Assembly (NCBI GenBank): GCA_030526505.1
Contig: JAUNCR010000011.1
Location: 1-38,336 of the forward strand
Reading direction: 5' to 3'
From: Spirochaetales bacterium
Lineage (GTDB): Bacteria; Spirochaetota; Spirochaetia; Treponematales; Treponemataceae
DNA: 38,336 nucleotides
The notes beneath the pieces were generated by a model that saw nothing but the letters and a program-made list of their open reading frames with translations, was not told where the DNA came from and ran no database searches. The first letter of the stretch is position 1. Each line of letters begins with the position of its first letter. Shown here piece after piece: positions 16,273 to 24,551 of this stretch. A program made the position numbers and the translations under genes.

Positions 16273-17334
16273 ATGAAAAAGATTATGGCTGTATTATTGG
16301 CTGCAGCATTGGTTTTCCCTTGTTTTGCTGCTAAGAAGGGAACAAAAGTTGGCGTTTCAATGCCTACAAAGGATCTCCAGAGATGGAACCAGGACGGTGC
16401 AAACATGAAGGCACAGCTCGAAAAGGCTGGTTACACAGTAGACCTTCAGTATGCTAACAACGACATCGCAACACAGGTTTCACAGATTGAAAACATGGTA
16501 ACATCAAAGTGCCAGGTTCTCGTTATCGCTTCTATCGATGGTTCAGCTCTTAAGGGTGTTCTCGATCAGGCTAGAAAGAAGAAGATCCCAGTTATCGCTT
16601 ATGACCGCCTTATCATGAACTCAAAGGCTGTTTCTTACTATGCAACATTCGACAACTACAAAGTTGGTACAATCCAGGGTGACTACCTCGTAGAAAAGCT
16701 CAACCTCAAGAGCCGCTCAAAGGATGATCCTGCTTACATCGAATTCTTCACAGGTTCTCCAGATGACAACAACATCAACTTCTTCTTCGGTGGTGCTATG
16801 GATACACTCAAGCCTTACCTCGACAAGGGTGTTCTCGTTTGCCGCTCAGGACAGACATCAAAGGCACAGTGTGCAACTCTCAACTGGTCAACAGAAGAAG
16901 CACAGAAGCGTATGGAAAACCTCATCACATCTAACAAGTACGGTCCAAAGGGAACAAAGCTCGACGCTGTTTACTCTTCAAACGACTCTTGTGCAATGGG
17001 TATCACAAACGCTCTCAAGGCAGCTGGCTACACAAAGGCTAACTTCCCAATCATCACAGGTCAGGACTGTGACATCGGTTCTGTAAAGAACATGCTCGCT
17101 GGTCTCCAGGCAATGTCTATCTTCAAGGATACACGTACACTCGCAACAAAGGTTGTAGGTATGGTTGACTCATTGATGAAGGGAACAAAGCCAGAAATCA
17201 ACGATACAAAGACATACGACAACGGTACAGGAATCATTCCTTCATACCTTTGTGATCCAGTATACGGAGACATTGACAACTACAAGGCTCTCCTTATCGA
17301 CTCTGGATACTACACAGAAGCACAGCTCAGATAG
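16273..17334 (+). CDS. chvE: Sugar-binding protein ChvE (multiple monosaccharide ABC importer)
   Basis: This is the 353-residue periplasmic binding component of a ChvE-GguA-GguB type importer for aldoses. It has a signal peptide (AAALVFPCFAAKK; cleavage near residue 19). A Cys at residue 17 is preceded by Pro, so a lipoprotein form is unlikely but possible. The mature part shows the fold's GVSMPTKDLQRWNQDG, LVIASIDGSALKGVL, IPVIAYDRLI and ITGQDCDIGSVKNM. A strong AAGGAGGATT site precedes the ATG. Codon use is sharply different from its neighbours: CTC for Leu, ACA for Thr, AAC and AAG dominate, which suggests very high expression. A hairpin with a T-run separates it from gguA, favouring more binding protein than transporter. 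Confidence 0.92.
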   Translation: MKKIMAVLLAAALVFPCFAAKKGTKVGVSMPTKDLQRWNQDGANMKAQLEKAGYTVDLQYANNDIATQVSQIENMVTSKCQVLVIASIDGSALKGVLDQARKKKIPVIAYDRLIMNSKAVSYYATFDNYKVGTIQGDYLVEKLNLKSRSKDDPAYIEFFTGSPDDNNINFFFGGAMDTLKPYLDKGVLVCRSGQTSKAQCATLNWSTEEAQKRMENLITSNKYGPKGTKLDAVYSSNDSCAMGITNALKAAGYTKANFPIITGQDCDIGSVKNMLAGLQAMSIFKDTRTLATKVVGMVDSLMKGTKPEINDTKTYDNGTGIIPSYLCDPVYGDIDNYKALLIDSGYYTEAQLR

Positions 17335-17350
17335 TCTGAGTTGACTAGAC

Positions 17351-17382
17351 AAGGCGGGGTTCTAACCAATCCCGCCTTTTTT
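17351..17382 (+). terminator. Intra-operon terminator/attenuator between chvE and gguA
   Basis: An 8-bp stem AAGGCGGG/CCCGCCTT with a 12-nt loop is followed by TTTTT. It lies inside a three-gene transport operon. Partial read-through would give more binding protein mRNA than ATPase/permease mRNA. Confidence 0.8.
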
Positions 17383-17430
17383 GTGGGTTTTAATTAAAGT
17401 AATTAAAAATAATTGTTATAGGAGATTCCA

Positions 17431-18960
17431 ATGGCCAAAGCATTATTGGAAATGAGAAATATCACAAAAGAGTTCCCTGGTGTAAAAGCACTCAGCGATG
17501 TAACTCTTACTGTAGAAGAAGGTGAAATCCACGCTCTCTGTGGTGAAAACGGAGCTGGTAAGTCAACCTTGATGAATGTACTTAGCGGTATCTACGGATA
17601 CGGTACATATTCAGGTGATATTTTCTACGACGGAAACCTTTGTAAATTTCACTCCATCAAGGATAGTGAAGACCTGGGTATCGTAATTATTCACCAGGAA
17701 CTTGCTCTTGTTCCACTTTTGACAATTGCAGAAAACATGTTCCTTGGCAATGAACGCGGTTCAAAAGCCAAAATCAACTGGGCAGAAACATTCGATAAGG
17801 CCGACAAGCTTCTTGCTGAAGTAGGTCTTAAAGAATCATCACATACATTAATCAAAGACATCGGTGTCGGCAAACAGCAGCTTGTTGAAATTGCCAAGGC
17901 ACTCGGAAAGAAAGTTCGTCTTCTCATTCTTGATGAACCAACAGCTTCACTCAATGAAAACGAATCAAAGCACCTTCTTGACCTCCTCCTCGAGTTCAAG
18001 AAGCAGGGAATGACATCAATCATCATCTCCCACAAGCTTAACGAAATTTCTTATGTTGCTGACAAGATCACTGTTATCCGTGACGGTGCCGTTATCAAGA
18101 CAATGGATAAGGCTCACGAATCATTCAGTGAAAACACAATTATTGCAGCCATGGTTGGCCGTGACATTACAGACCGCTTCCCTAAGCGCACTCCAAAAAT
18201 CGGCGAAGTTTGTCTTGAAGTTAAGGACTGGAATGTTGACCACCCTGTATTCGACGGAATCAAGGTTTGCAACGGCGTAAACTTCAAGCTCAGAAAGGGC
18301 GAAGTTCTCGGTATCTCAGGACTTATGGGTGCCGGTCGTACAGAACTTGCCATGAGTATCTTCGGTAAGTCTTACGGGGCAAACATCAGCGGACAGATTT
18401 TCCTTAACGGAAAGGAAGTTGACTTCCCTAACGTTAAGTCTGCAATCAAGAGCGGAATCGCTTATGTTACGGAAGACCGCAAGGGTAACGGACTCATTCT
18501 TACAGAATCAATCACAAAGAATACAGTTGCCGCAAAGCCAGAAAAGGTTTCAAAGCACTGGATCTATGACTATGACGAATGTCGCCGCGTTGCTCAGTCA
18601 ACAGCAAAGGAAATGCATACAAAGTGTGCAACTGTTGATGAAAATGTCGGAAACCTTTCCGGTGGAAACATGCAGAAGGTTCTTCTTGGAAAATGGCTCT
18701 TTGCTGATCCAGACATTCTTATCCTTGACGAACCAACCCGCGGTATCGATGTTGGTGCCAAGTATGAAATCTACTGCATCATCAACAAGATGGTGGCAGA
18801 AGGTAAGTCTGTTATCCTGATTTCTTCAGAAATGCCTGAAGTATTGGGAATGAGTGACCGCATCTATGTTATGAACGAAGGTCGCATGGTTGCTGAAATG
18901 GACGCAAAGGATGCTGACCAGGAAAAGATCATGGCTTGCATCATCAACTCAGGTAAATAA
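17431..18960 (+). CDS. gguA: Sugar ABC transporter ATPase GguA (two nucleotide-binding domains)
   Basis: This 509-residue cytoplasmic protein powers import of monosaccharides delivered by ChvE. It has two fused ATPase domains, as in sugar importers of the RbsA/MglA class. The first has Walker [10 protein letters not shown], a signature-like [15 protein letters not shown] and Walker [12 protein letters not shown]. The second has a degenerate Walker A ([10 protein letters not shown]), an intact signature LSGGNMQK and Walker [13 protein letters not shown]. The degenerate second site is normal for this family. AGGAGAT precedes the ATG by 6 nt. It starts 96 bases after chvE, beyond the attenuator-like hairpin, and gguB follows after 15 bases. 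Confidence 0.95.
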   Translation: MAKALLEMRNITKEFPGVKALSDVTLTVEEGEIHALCGENGAGKSTLMNVLSGIYGYGTYSGDIFYDGNLCKFHSIKDSEDLGIVIIHQELALVPLLTIAENMFLGNERGSKAKINWAETFDKADKLLAEVGLKESSHTLIKDIGVGKQQLVEIAKALGKKVRLLILDEPTASLNENESKHLLDLLLEFKKQGMTSIIISHKLNEISYVADKITVIRDGAVIKTMDKAHESFSENTIIAAMVGRDITDRFPKRTPKIGEVCLEVKDWNVDHPVFDGIKVCNGVNFKLRKGEVLGISGLMGAGRTELAMSIFGKSYGANISGQIFLNGKEVDFPNVKSAIKSGIAYVTEDRKGNGLILTESITKNTVAAKPEKVSKHWIYDYDECRRVAQSTAKEMHTKCATVDENVGNLSGGNMQKVLLGKWLFADPDILILDEPTRGIDVGAKYEIYCIINKMVAEGKSVILISSEMPEVLGMSDRIYVMNEGRMVAEMDAKDADQEKIMACIINSGK

Positions 18961-18975
18961 ATAGGAGTAATTAAA

Positions 18976-20214
18976 ATGGCTAATATTCAGAGTTTAAAGA
19001 AGACACTGAAGGGTAACACAATGATCCTTATCCTTCTTGCTGTCATGTTGTTCTTCCAGGTATTGATCGTTGGTGCAGACAAGGGTTCCCTTTTTGCTCC
19101 AGAAAACATTACAAACCTCATCAACCAGAACGCTTGGGTTGTTATCCTTGCAACAGGTATGCTTCTTTGTATCCTTACTGGTGGTAACATCGACCTTTCT
19201 GTAGGTTCCATAATCTGTCTTGTTGGTGCTTTTGCAGGTATCCTCATCGTTAATATGGGTTGGCCTGTTCTTCCATCAATCATCATCTGTCTTCTTGTTG
19301 GTACAGCAATCGGTGCATGGCATGGATTCTTCATCGCTTATGTTCACATTCCTCCATTCATCTGTACATTGTCTGGTATGCTCTTGTGGCGTGGTGTTGC
19401 TCTCATCCTTCTTAACGGTATGACAATCTCTCCATTCCCAGATTCATTCCTTAACATCTTCGGAAGTTACCTTCCAGAATTGTTCCTTGAACAGCCAAAT
19501 GATGACATGTCAAACGAAGTGTACGATGCACTCATCGAACACAACGAAAAGATTACTTTCCTTGTAACAATGATCATTTCTGTAATCTGCTGTTTCGTAA
19601 CTGTAGCTGCAGCTGTAATCAGCCGCGCTTCTAAGATCAGAAAGGGATATTCAGTTTCTACAAACGTTGGATTCATTGCTAAGCAGGTTATCCTCTGTGC
19701 AGTAATCATGATCGTAGGAACACTTCTTGCACACGACAAGGGACTTCCACTCATCCTCGTTATCGTAGGTATCATCGTTGGAATCTACTCTTACTACACA
19801 CAGAACACAGTTCCTGGACGCTACCTCTACGCAATCGGTGGTAACGAAAAGGCAGCTCGCCTTTCAGGTGTTAACACAGACAATGTTATGATGTTTGCAT
19901 ACACAAACATGGGATTCATTGCAGGTGTTGCAGGTCTTGTTTGTGCAGCTCGTCTTAACTCTGCAGCTCCAACAGTTGGTCAGAGCTACGAAATGGATGC
20001 AATCGCATCGTGCTTCATCGGTGGTGCATCAGCATACGGTGGAACAGGTACAGTTGGTGGTGCTGTAATCGGTGCTATCTTCATGGGTGTTCTTAACAAC
20101 GGTATGTCTATCCTTGGCGTTGACTCTAACTGGCAGCGCGCTGTTAAGGGTATGGTTCTTCTGCTTGCAGTTATCTTCGATGTAGTTTCAAAGAAGAAGA
20201 AGTCAAGCAAATAA
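18976..20214 (+). CDS. gguB: Sugar ABC transporter permease GguB
   Basis: This 412-residue integral membrane protein (about ten transmembrane segments) forms the channel of the ChvE-GguAB importer. It matches the RbsC/XylH class: the GGNIDLSVGSIICLVGAFAG segment near residues 72-91, HIPPFICTLSGMLLWRGVA, and the closing GGASAYGGTGTVGGAVIGA. A hydrophilic insertion around residues 165-195 followed by extra membrane segments makes it longer than RbsC, as is usual for the GguB subfamily. AGGAG lies 8 nt before the ATG. Codon use again favours ACA, CTC and AAC but less strongly than in chvE. Strong terminator structures follow. Confidence 0.94.
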   Translation: MANIQSLKKTLKGNTMILILLAVMLFFQVLIVGADKGSLFAPENITNLINQNAWVVILATGMLLCILTGGNIDLSVGSIICLVGAFAGILIVNMGWPVLPSIIICLLVGTAIGAWHGFFIAYVHIPPFICTLSGMLLWRGVALILLNGMTISPFPDSFLNIFGSYLPELFLEQPNDDMSNEVYDALIEHNEKITFLVTMIISVICCFVTVAAAVISRASKIRKGYSVSTNVGFIAKQVILCAVIMIVGTLLAHDKGLPLILVIVGIIVGIYSYYTQNTVPGRYLYAIGGNEKAARLSGVNTDNVMMFAYTNMGFIAGVAGLVCAARLNSAAPTVGQSYEMDAIASCFIGGASAYGGTGTVGGAVIGAIFMGVLNNGMSILGVDSNWQRAVKGMVLLLAVIFDVVSKKKKSSK

Positions 20215-20315
20215 AATGTATGAAGGCAGCGGGACTCCTCCGTTCCTTGCTGCAAAAAATAGCCTCTAGGCAAGGCTCTGGTAAAACAGAAAATGCCGGT
20301 TTCCTTCATTGTTTT

Positions 20316-20352
20316 CCCGACAGAATTCGTTGGATTCTGTCGGGTTTTTTTT
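20316..20352 (+). terminator. Terminator of the chvE-gguAB operon
   Basis: A perfect 11-bp stem CCCGACAGAAT/ATTCTGTCGGG with a 7-nt loop is followed by eight T. A weaker hairpin (GCAGC...GCTGC, about 20231-20258) precedes it, just after the gguB stop. Confidence 0.92.
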
Positions 20353-20446
20353 ATGGCAAATAATGGCTCTATGCATTATAATTTTATCTTGAAGAGGCAC
20401 GGCTTCTTTACTTCCTGAAATAAATACTTGATTTTGAGGTGTCACC

Positions 20447-21286
20447 ATGGGAGATATTTCACGCAGAATTACACGCAAGTCACTAAAGGCAAAAAGAAAG
20501 GCTGCTATTAAAACAATAAAGGAACAGGCAAAGGAAAAGATTCGCCAGGTAAAGGTTGAATGTTCCATCGATGCTGAACGAAAGAAAACGAAGGCCCTTG
20601 AAAAAGAGCAGAAAAAAGAACTTAAGGCACAGAAGGCAAATGCCCGCATGTCTTACAATGCAAGGCAGCCCCGCCCCTTTTCTCTTGGCGAAGACCTGTT
20701 CAATTCCATTTCCCACGGCATTGGTGCAGGCTTGAGTGTTGCTGCCCTAGTTCTCCTTATCATCAGGAGCGTTTTCCACGCACCTGCAGCCAACTCTGCT
20801 GCCTGGATTGCTTCCTATGCATTGCTTGGTTCCGTTCTTTTTGTCCTTTACCTTTCCTCAACATTGTCCCATGCAATCTCGGCAATGGGCGGAAGAAAAG
20901 TTTTTGAAAGAATGACTTTTATGTCCATCTGTTTCCTTGTACCGGCCCTGTCGGTTCCTTATGCAATGAATTCTTTGTCCGGAACTTCACTGACAGCCTT
21001 TGTTGTTCTTGCCTGGACTTTCTATGGCATTATGGCTGTACTTCATGCAGTATTCGGAAATAAAATCAGGGGATTTTCCGTATTCCTTTTCTTTGCTTCC
21101 TTTATTGCAATGACTGTGGTTTTTGCAAAGTACGGAACACTTCTTGTGGCTGGATCTTTGCTTTATCTTTTAAGTGGAGTTTTCTACATGTTCAGAAGCT
21201 ACAAGTGGTCCCACAGCATCTTCCACTTCCTTGGACTTGCAGGTAGCATCTTCCATTTCTTTGCAGTCTATTATCTTCTTGCATAG
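20447..21286 (+). CDS. Hemolysin III family (PAQR/YqfA-like) membrane protein with basic N-terminal extension
   Basis: The C-terminal 200 residues form a seven-helix membrane protein of the HlyIII/PAQR superfamily. The signature positions are FNSISHGIGAG (residues about 84-94, with the conserved Ser-His), SSTLSHA near 143 and a final HSIFH segment carrying the metal-binding-type histidines. The family is linked to lipid or ceramidase-like chemistry; the name hemolysin is historical. The first 75 residues are an unusual extension, very rich in Lys and Arg and probably a coiled coil. Typical bacterial members start close to the first membrane segment. TGAGGTG upstream supports ATG 20447. It is followed by a bidirectional terminator. 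Confidence 0.88.
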   Translation: MGDISRRITRKSLKAKRKAAIKTIKEQAKEKIRQVKVECSIDAERKKTKALEKEQKKELKAQKANARMSYNARQPRPFSLGEDLFNSISHGIGAGLSVAALVLLIIRSVFHAPAANSAAWIASYALLGSVLFVLYLSSTLSHAISAMGGRKVFERMTFMSICFLVPALSVPYAMNSLSGTSLTAFVVLAWTFYGIMAVLHAVFGNKIRGFSVFLFFASFIAMTVVFAKYGTLLVAGSLLYLLSGVFYMFRSYKWSHSIFHFLGLAGSIFHFFAVYYLLA

Positions 21287-21303
21287 AGATTAAGGATTAA
21301 AAC

Positions 21304-21336
21304 AAAAAAGGCATCCGGTAAGGATGCCTTTTTTGT
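21304..21336. terminator. Bidirectional terminator
   Basis: A perfect stem AAAAAAGGCATCC/GGATGCCTTTTTT (5-nt loop) lies between the hemolysin III family gene and the convergent slyX-like gene. It has an A-run on one side and a T-run on the other. Confidence 0.92.
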
Positions 21337-21346
21337 TTTACATCTC

Positions 21347-21559
21347 CTAGTAGTGAGGAGGCTTTCTGTTAGGAATGTCCCCTTCCATCTGGTCGGAAAT
21401 GTCCCTGATCTTTTGGGCCATCAGTTTGTTTTCTTCGCGCAGTTTTTCAATGGTTGCAGAATTTTCTACTGCAACGGCCTGAAGCTGGTTCAGAAAATCC
21501 TCCAGATATGCAAGCTTTGTTTCAAGCTGGATGATTCTTTCTTCTGTTTCTTTTTCCAT
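21347..21559 (-). CDS. SlyX-like small coiled-coil protein
   Basis: This 70-residue protein is almost entirely a predicted coiled coil with a heptad pattern (ERIIQLETKLAYLEDFLNQL, then IEKLREENKLMAQKI). It ends with a proline- and histidine-containing tail (PPHY). This matches SlyX family proteins in length, in the ..LE.KLA..E..L..LN motif and in the PPHY ending. Their biochemical role is unknown. It is the last gene of a transcript that begins with the metallo-hydrolase gene, starting 8 bases after that stop. A GGAG lies about 12 nt before the ATG. Confidence 0.82.
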   Translation of the reverse strand: MEKETEERIIQLETKLAYLEDFLNQLQAVAVENSATIEKLREENKLMAQKIRDISDQMEGDIPNRKPPHY

Positions 21560-21567
21560 AAAATCGG

Positions 21568-23121
21568 TTACTCCAAATCGTAGGTTTCACCGTATTTTAC
21601 AATTTCTACATGTTCATATCCATTGTCTTCAAGGAATTGCTTCATGTGTTCCTGACCAGTCTTTTCACCGTGGACAAGGAAGATTTTCTTGAGTCTGCTT
21701 GTATCGATGGTGTTGAGCCATTCAAGGCTTTCCTGGTAGTCGGCATGGGCACTGAAAGAATCAATGTTCACGACTTCCGCATTAACCTTGTACCAGTCTC
21801 CAAGAATCTTTACTTCCTTTTCTCCGTCGAGGATTTTTCTTCCCAATGTATTTTCTGACATGTATCCGACAATGCAGATAATGTTTTTAGGGTCGGAAAT
21901 GTTGTTTGCAAGATGGTAAAGGATGCGTCCGGCTTCACACATGCCGTCGGCTGAAAGGATGATCATAGGTCCCTGCTTGTCGTTAAGGGATTTTGATTCG
22001 TCAACACTCTGTACGAAGGTCATGCTGTTGAAACCGAATGGATTCTTGTGGTGGGAAAGGAAGGCTTCCTTTGTTGCCTCGTCATAGCATTCCTGATGAA
22101 GCTGGTAGATACCCGTTGCATTTACAGCCATTGGACTGTCCATGTAGATAGGAATCTGAGGAATCTTTTTCTTGTCTACAAGAATGTGGAGGTAATATAC
22201 AAGTTCCTGTGCTCGTTCAATTGCAAAGGTTGGAATGATGATTTTTCCCTTTGTGTCCACGGCGCGGCGGACGATTTTTTCAAGTTCCTTAAGTGCGCTT
22301 TCTGCTTCATGGTGAAGCCTGTTTCCGTAAGTGCTTTCCAGGAAGATGTAGTCAGGTGCAGGCATGTTTGTTGCAGGGTCGCGGATGATTGGCTTGTTGA
22401 ATCTTCCCAAGTCTCCCGTATAAAGAACACGGATTTCATCGGAAGGTGCACCGCGCAATGCTTCTTCCTTTGCATTCCTCTGGGTTCCGTTTTTTTCCAT
22501 CTTAGGTCCAAAGAGCCTGTGCCAGAGTCTTCTACCGGACATGCCGAATCCGCCGGAAGTCTTTGAGCTCAAAGGATTTTTTCTCTGTCCTGTAATCGTA
22601 AAGTAGGCAAGGGAAGAACCAAGGATGTGGCCTGCATCATAGAATTCAAGCTGAACATCCGGAGCAATGTACATTTTTCTGTTGTATCCAAGCGTAATGA
22701 TCTGGTTTGCCGCCTTTACACAGTCGTTTTCGCTGAAAAGGGGTTTCCATGAGAATTTTTCGCCTTTTTTCTTTGCCTGTTTTGCAAGGAATTCAGCATC
22801 TCGAGCCTGGATTCTTGCGCTGTCCATCATAACGATGTTTGCAAGGTCTCTGGTTGCAGGTGTTGCAAAAATGCTTCCGCCATATCCGTTTTTTGTGAGT
22901 ACCGGCAAAAGTCCGCAATGGTCAAAGTGGGCATGGGTAAGGATTACGCTTTCAATTTTGTCTGCGGCAAAGTCAAAGTCGCGGTTTTTCCTGTCCGATT
23001 CCTGTCGCTTGCCCTGAAAGGCACCGCAGTCAATCATAAAACTGCGTCCGTCAATTTCAAGGATGTGTTTGCTTCCTGTGACTTCCTGTGCTGCTCCAAG
23101 TGAATAAGTTGTAACTGACAT
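21568..23121 (-). CDS. Beta-CASP metallo-beta-lactamase-fold hydrolase (RNA-processing type)
   Basis: The 517-residue protein has a metallo-beta-lactamase core with the zinc motif THAHFDHCG (near residue 60). A beta-CASP domain carries FLESTYGNR, IIPTFAIERAQEL and ILSADGMCEAGRILYHL, and an RMMBL C-terminus includes SFSAHADYQESLEWL and FLVHGEKTG. This is the architecture of CPSF-73/YSH1-like ribonucleases found in bacteria, which cut RNA endo- or exonucleolytically. An insertion around residues 190-225 (basic, Gly/Ser-rich) interrupts the usual spacing. The start is fixed by a perfect AGGAGG 8 nt before ATG 23121; a longer open frame upstream is ignored. It forms a short operon with the SlyX-like gene. 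Confidence 0.9.
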   Translation of the reverse strand: MSVTTYSLGAAQEVTGSKHILEIDGRSFMIDCGAFQGKRQESDRKNRDFDFAADKIESVILTHAHFDHCGLLPVLTKNGYGGSIFATPATRDLANIVMMDSARIQARDAEFLAKQAKKKGEKFSWKPLFSENDCVKAANQIITLGYNRKMYIAPDVQLEFYDAGHILGSSLAYFTITGQRKNPLSSKTSGGFGMSGRRLWHRLFGPKMEKNGTQRNAKEEALRGAPSDEIRVLYTGDLGRFNKPIIRDPATNMPAPDYIFLESTYGNRLHHEAESALKELEKIVRRAVDTKGKIIIPTFAIERAQELVYYLHILVDKKKIPQIPIYMDSPMAVNATGIYQLHQECYDEATKEAFLSHHKNPFGFNSMTFVQSVDESKSLNDKQGPMIILSADGMCEAGRILYHLANNISDPKNIICIVGYMSENTLGRKILDGEKEVKILGDWYKVNAEVVNIDSFSAHADYQESLEWLNTIDTSRLKKIFLVHGEKTGQEHMKQFLEDNGYEHVEIVKYGETYDLE

Positions 23122-23208
23122 AGTGTGCCTCCTGATGCATTTTATGGACAGTACAAAACATACCGCCATTTACTTCTATTTTAATGCAATTTCTGTAAAT
23201 ATCAAATT

Positions 23209-23238
23209 TTGGAAAATTGCATTTTTGTGTGTTATAAT
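23209..23238 (+). promoter_or_regulatory. Extended -10 promoter, leaderless type
   Basis: TTGGAA (23209-23214) and an extended -10 TGTTATAAT (hexamer 23233-23238) are 18 bases apart. Seven bases then lead to the ATG at 23246. The predicted transcript starts at or next to that ATG. Confidence 0.6.
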
Positions 23239-23245
23239 TATAAAG

Positions 23246-24550
23246 ATGAATTTACTGTACTTATTTACTTTCAGAGTGGCAATGTTTTTTCTCCTGACTT
23301 ATATGGGGCTGTTTACCAGACTTAAATTCAGCGTGGCAAAAACTGTCCTTATTTTATCCGCAGTTTTTGCAGTTACTTCCGCTATGGATTTCATTTTCAT
23401 TTATTATACAAAGGGCGGAAGCTTCTATCTTTTATCGACACTCTTAACTTTCTTGCTTTTGACCGGTACAGAATTGCTCATCTCCAGGAAAAAGAGTTTC
23501 CATTCGGTCTTTACAGTACTCTGTGCCACAGACTTTATACTTCCTGGAAACACAGTCTGCTATATAATCTACAACCGTACCAACGACATTTTTTCAAGCG
23601 TTCTTCTCCAGATTGTAGTTCAGTTTGTATTCCTTTTCTTCCTTGTAAAATTCGTTTCAAGATATTACAAGGAAAATGACAACGACATCATTGGTTGGAA
23701 AAGCATCTGTCTTGTTCCTTTCCTTTTTTACCTGAGCATCACCTGCCTTAGCGTTTGGCCTATGAACCTCATTGAACATCCTTCTGCCATGCCAGGCGTA
23801 ATCCTTCTTTTTGCCCTTATGGTTGTAACTTTTACCTGCGGCATGAGAATGTATGCAAGAAAGGGTATGAAACAGAAGCAGGACATGAGCCTTGTGTTCC
23901 TTGCTGAATATTCTGACAGAATTAAAAATGAATCTGCAAAGGTAAATGAAATGTCAATGAAAATTGAGGAAATGAACAGTGCCATGCTTACTGTTACTTC
24001 TGAAATCCTCAACCTTCTTGATAACGAACATTACGATGACATCAGGACAATCATTTCTGCCATCAGGTCAGATTCAAGGCTCATGGTAATGGAAAGAAAG
24101 TGTGCAAATAATTCAATCAATTCTGTAATCCTTGAGGCTGAAGAATACGCAAAGAGGTCTGGAGTTTCCATTACCTATAACCTCAATGTTCCTGAAAGAC
24201 TAGGTTCAATTGAATTTGAATATGCCGTTGTTGTTGAAAGGCTCCTGAACTTGGCAATTAAATCTTGCTGTCAGTTCTATACAAAGCAGATGACAGTTTC
24301 AATGTATCCATCCGGTGCGTGGATGAACATTGAAATGAAAGCAAAGGTTGCTGAACTTGATTCATTGAATCCTGAGGACAAGGAAGAATCCGAAAAGGCT
24401 GAAGAATTGATTAAGAAAATATCCGAAAGTGTTGACTGCAGCCTGAGTGTTCCTGAATTAAGTGCGTTTACAAAGAAACATGAAGTACAGACTTCCGTTC
24501 AGGTTAAGATGGGAGTCATGATATCCGAATTCAATGTGAGAATTAACTGA
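23246..24550 (+). CDS. Membrane protein with degenerate GHKL-like (pseudokinase) domain
   Basis: The 434-residue protein has about six to seven transmembrane helices in residues 1-205, a linker coiled coil (about 220-260) and a C-terminal region shaped like a histidine-kinase tail. The segment VVERLLNLAIKSC sits where kinases have an N-box such as NLLDNAIEAC, but the catalytic Asn is replaced. No G boxes (DxGxG) or phospho-acceptor His block are seen, so kinase activity is unlikely. ATG 23246 is chosen because the promoter hexamers overlap the upstream frame; ATG 23282 is an alternative. It is one base from the HD-GYP gene, so the two are translationally coupled and probably form one signalling unit. 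Confidence 0.6.
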   Translation: MNLLYLFTFRVAMFFLLTYMGLFTRLKFSVAKTVLILSAVFAVTSAMDFIFIYYTKGGSFYLLSTLLTFLLLTGTELLISRKKSFHSVFTVLCATDFILPGNTVCYIIYNRTNDIFSSVLLQIVVQFVFLFFLVKFVSRYYKENDNDIIGWKSICLVPFLFYLSITCLSVWPMNLIEHPSAMPGVILLFALMVVTFTCGMRMYARKGMKQKQDMSLVFLAEYSDRIKNESAKVNEMSMKIEEMNSAMLTVTSEILNLLDNEHYDDIRTIISAIRSDSRLMVMERKCANNSINSVILEAEEYAKRSGVSITYNLNVPERLGSIEFEYAVVVERLLNLAIKSCCQFYTKQMTVSMYPSGAWMNIEMKAKVAELDSLNPEDKEESEKAEELIKKISESVDCSLSVPELSAFTKKHEVQTSVQVKMGVMISEFNVRIN

Positions 24551-24551
24551 T

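Noticed and set aside
16257-16324. Lipoprotein processing of ChvE at Cys17
   Set aside because: The residue before Cys is Pro, which does not fit even relaxed spirochaete lipoboxes; cleavage after an Ala nearby is more likely.
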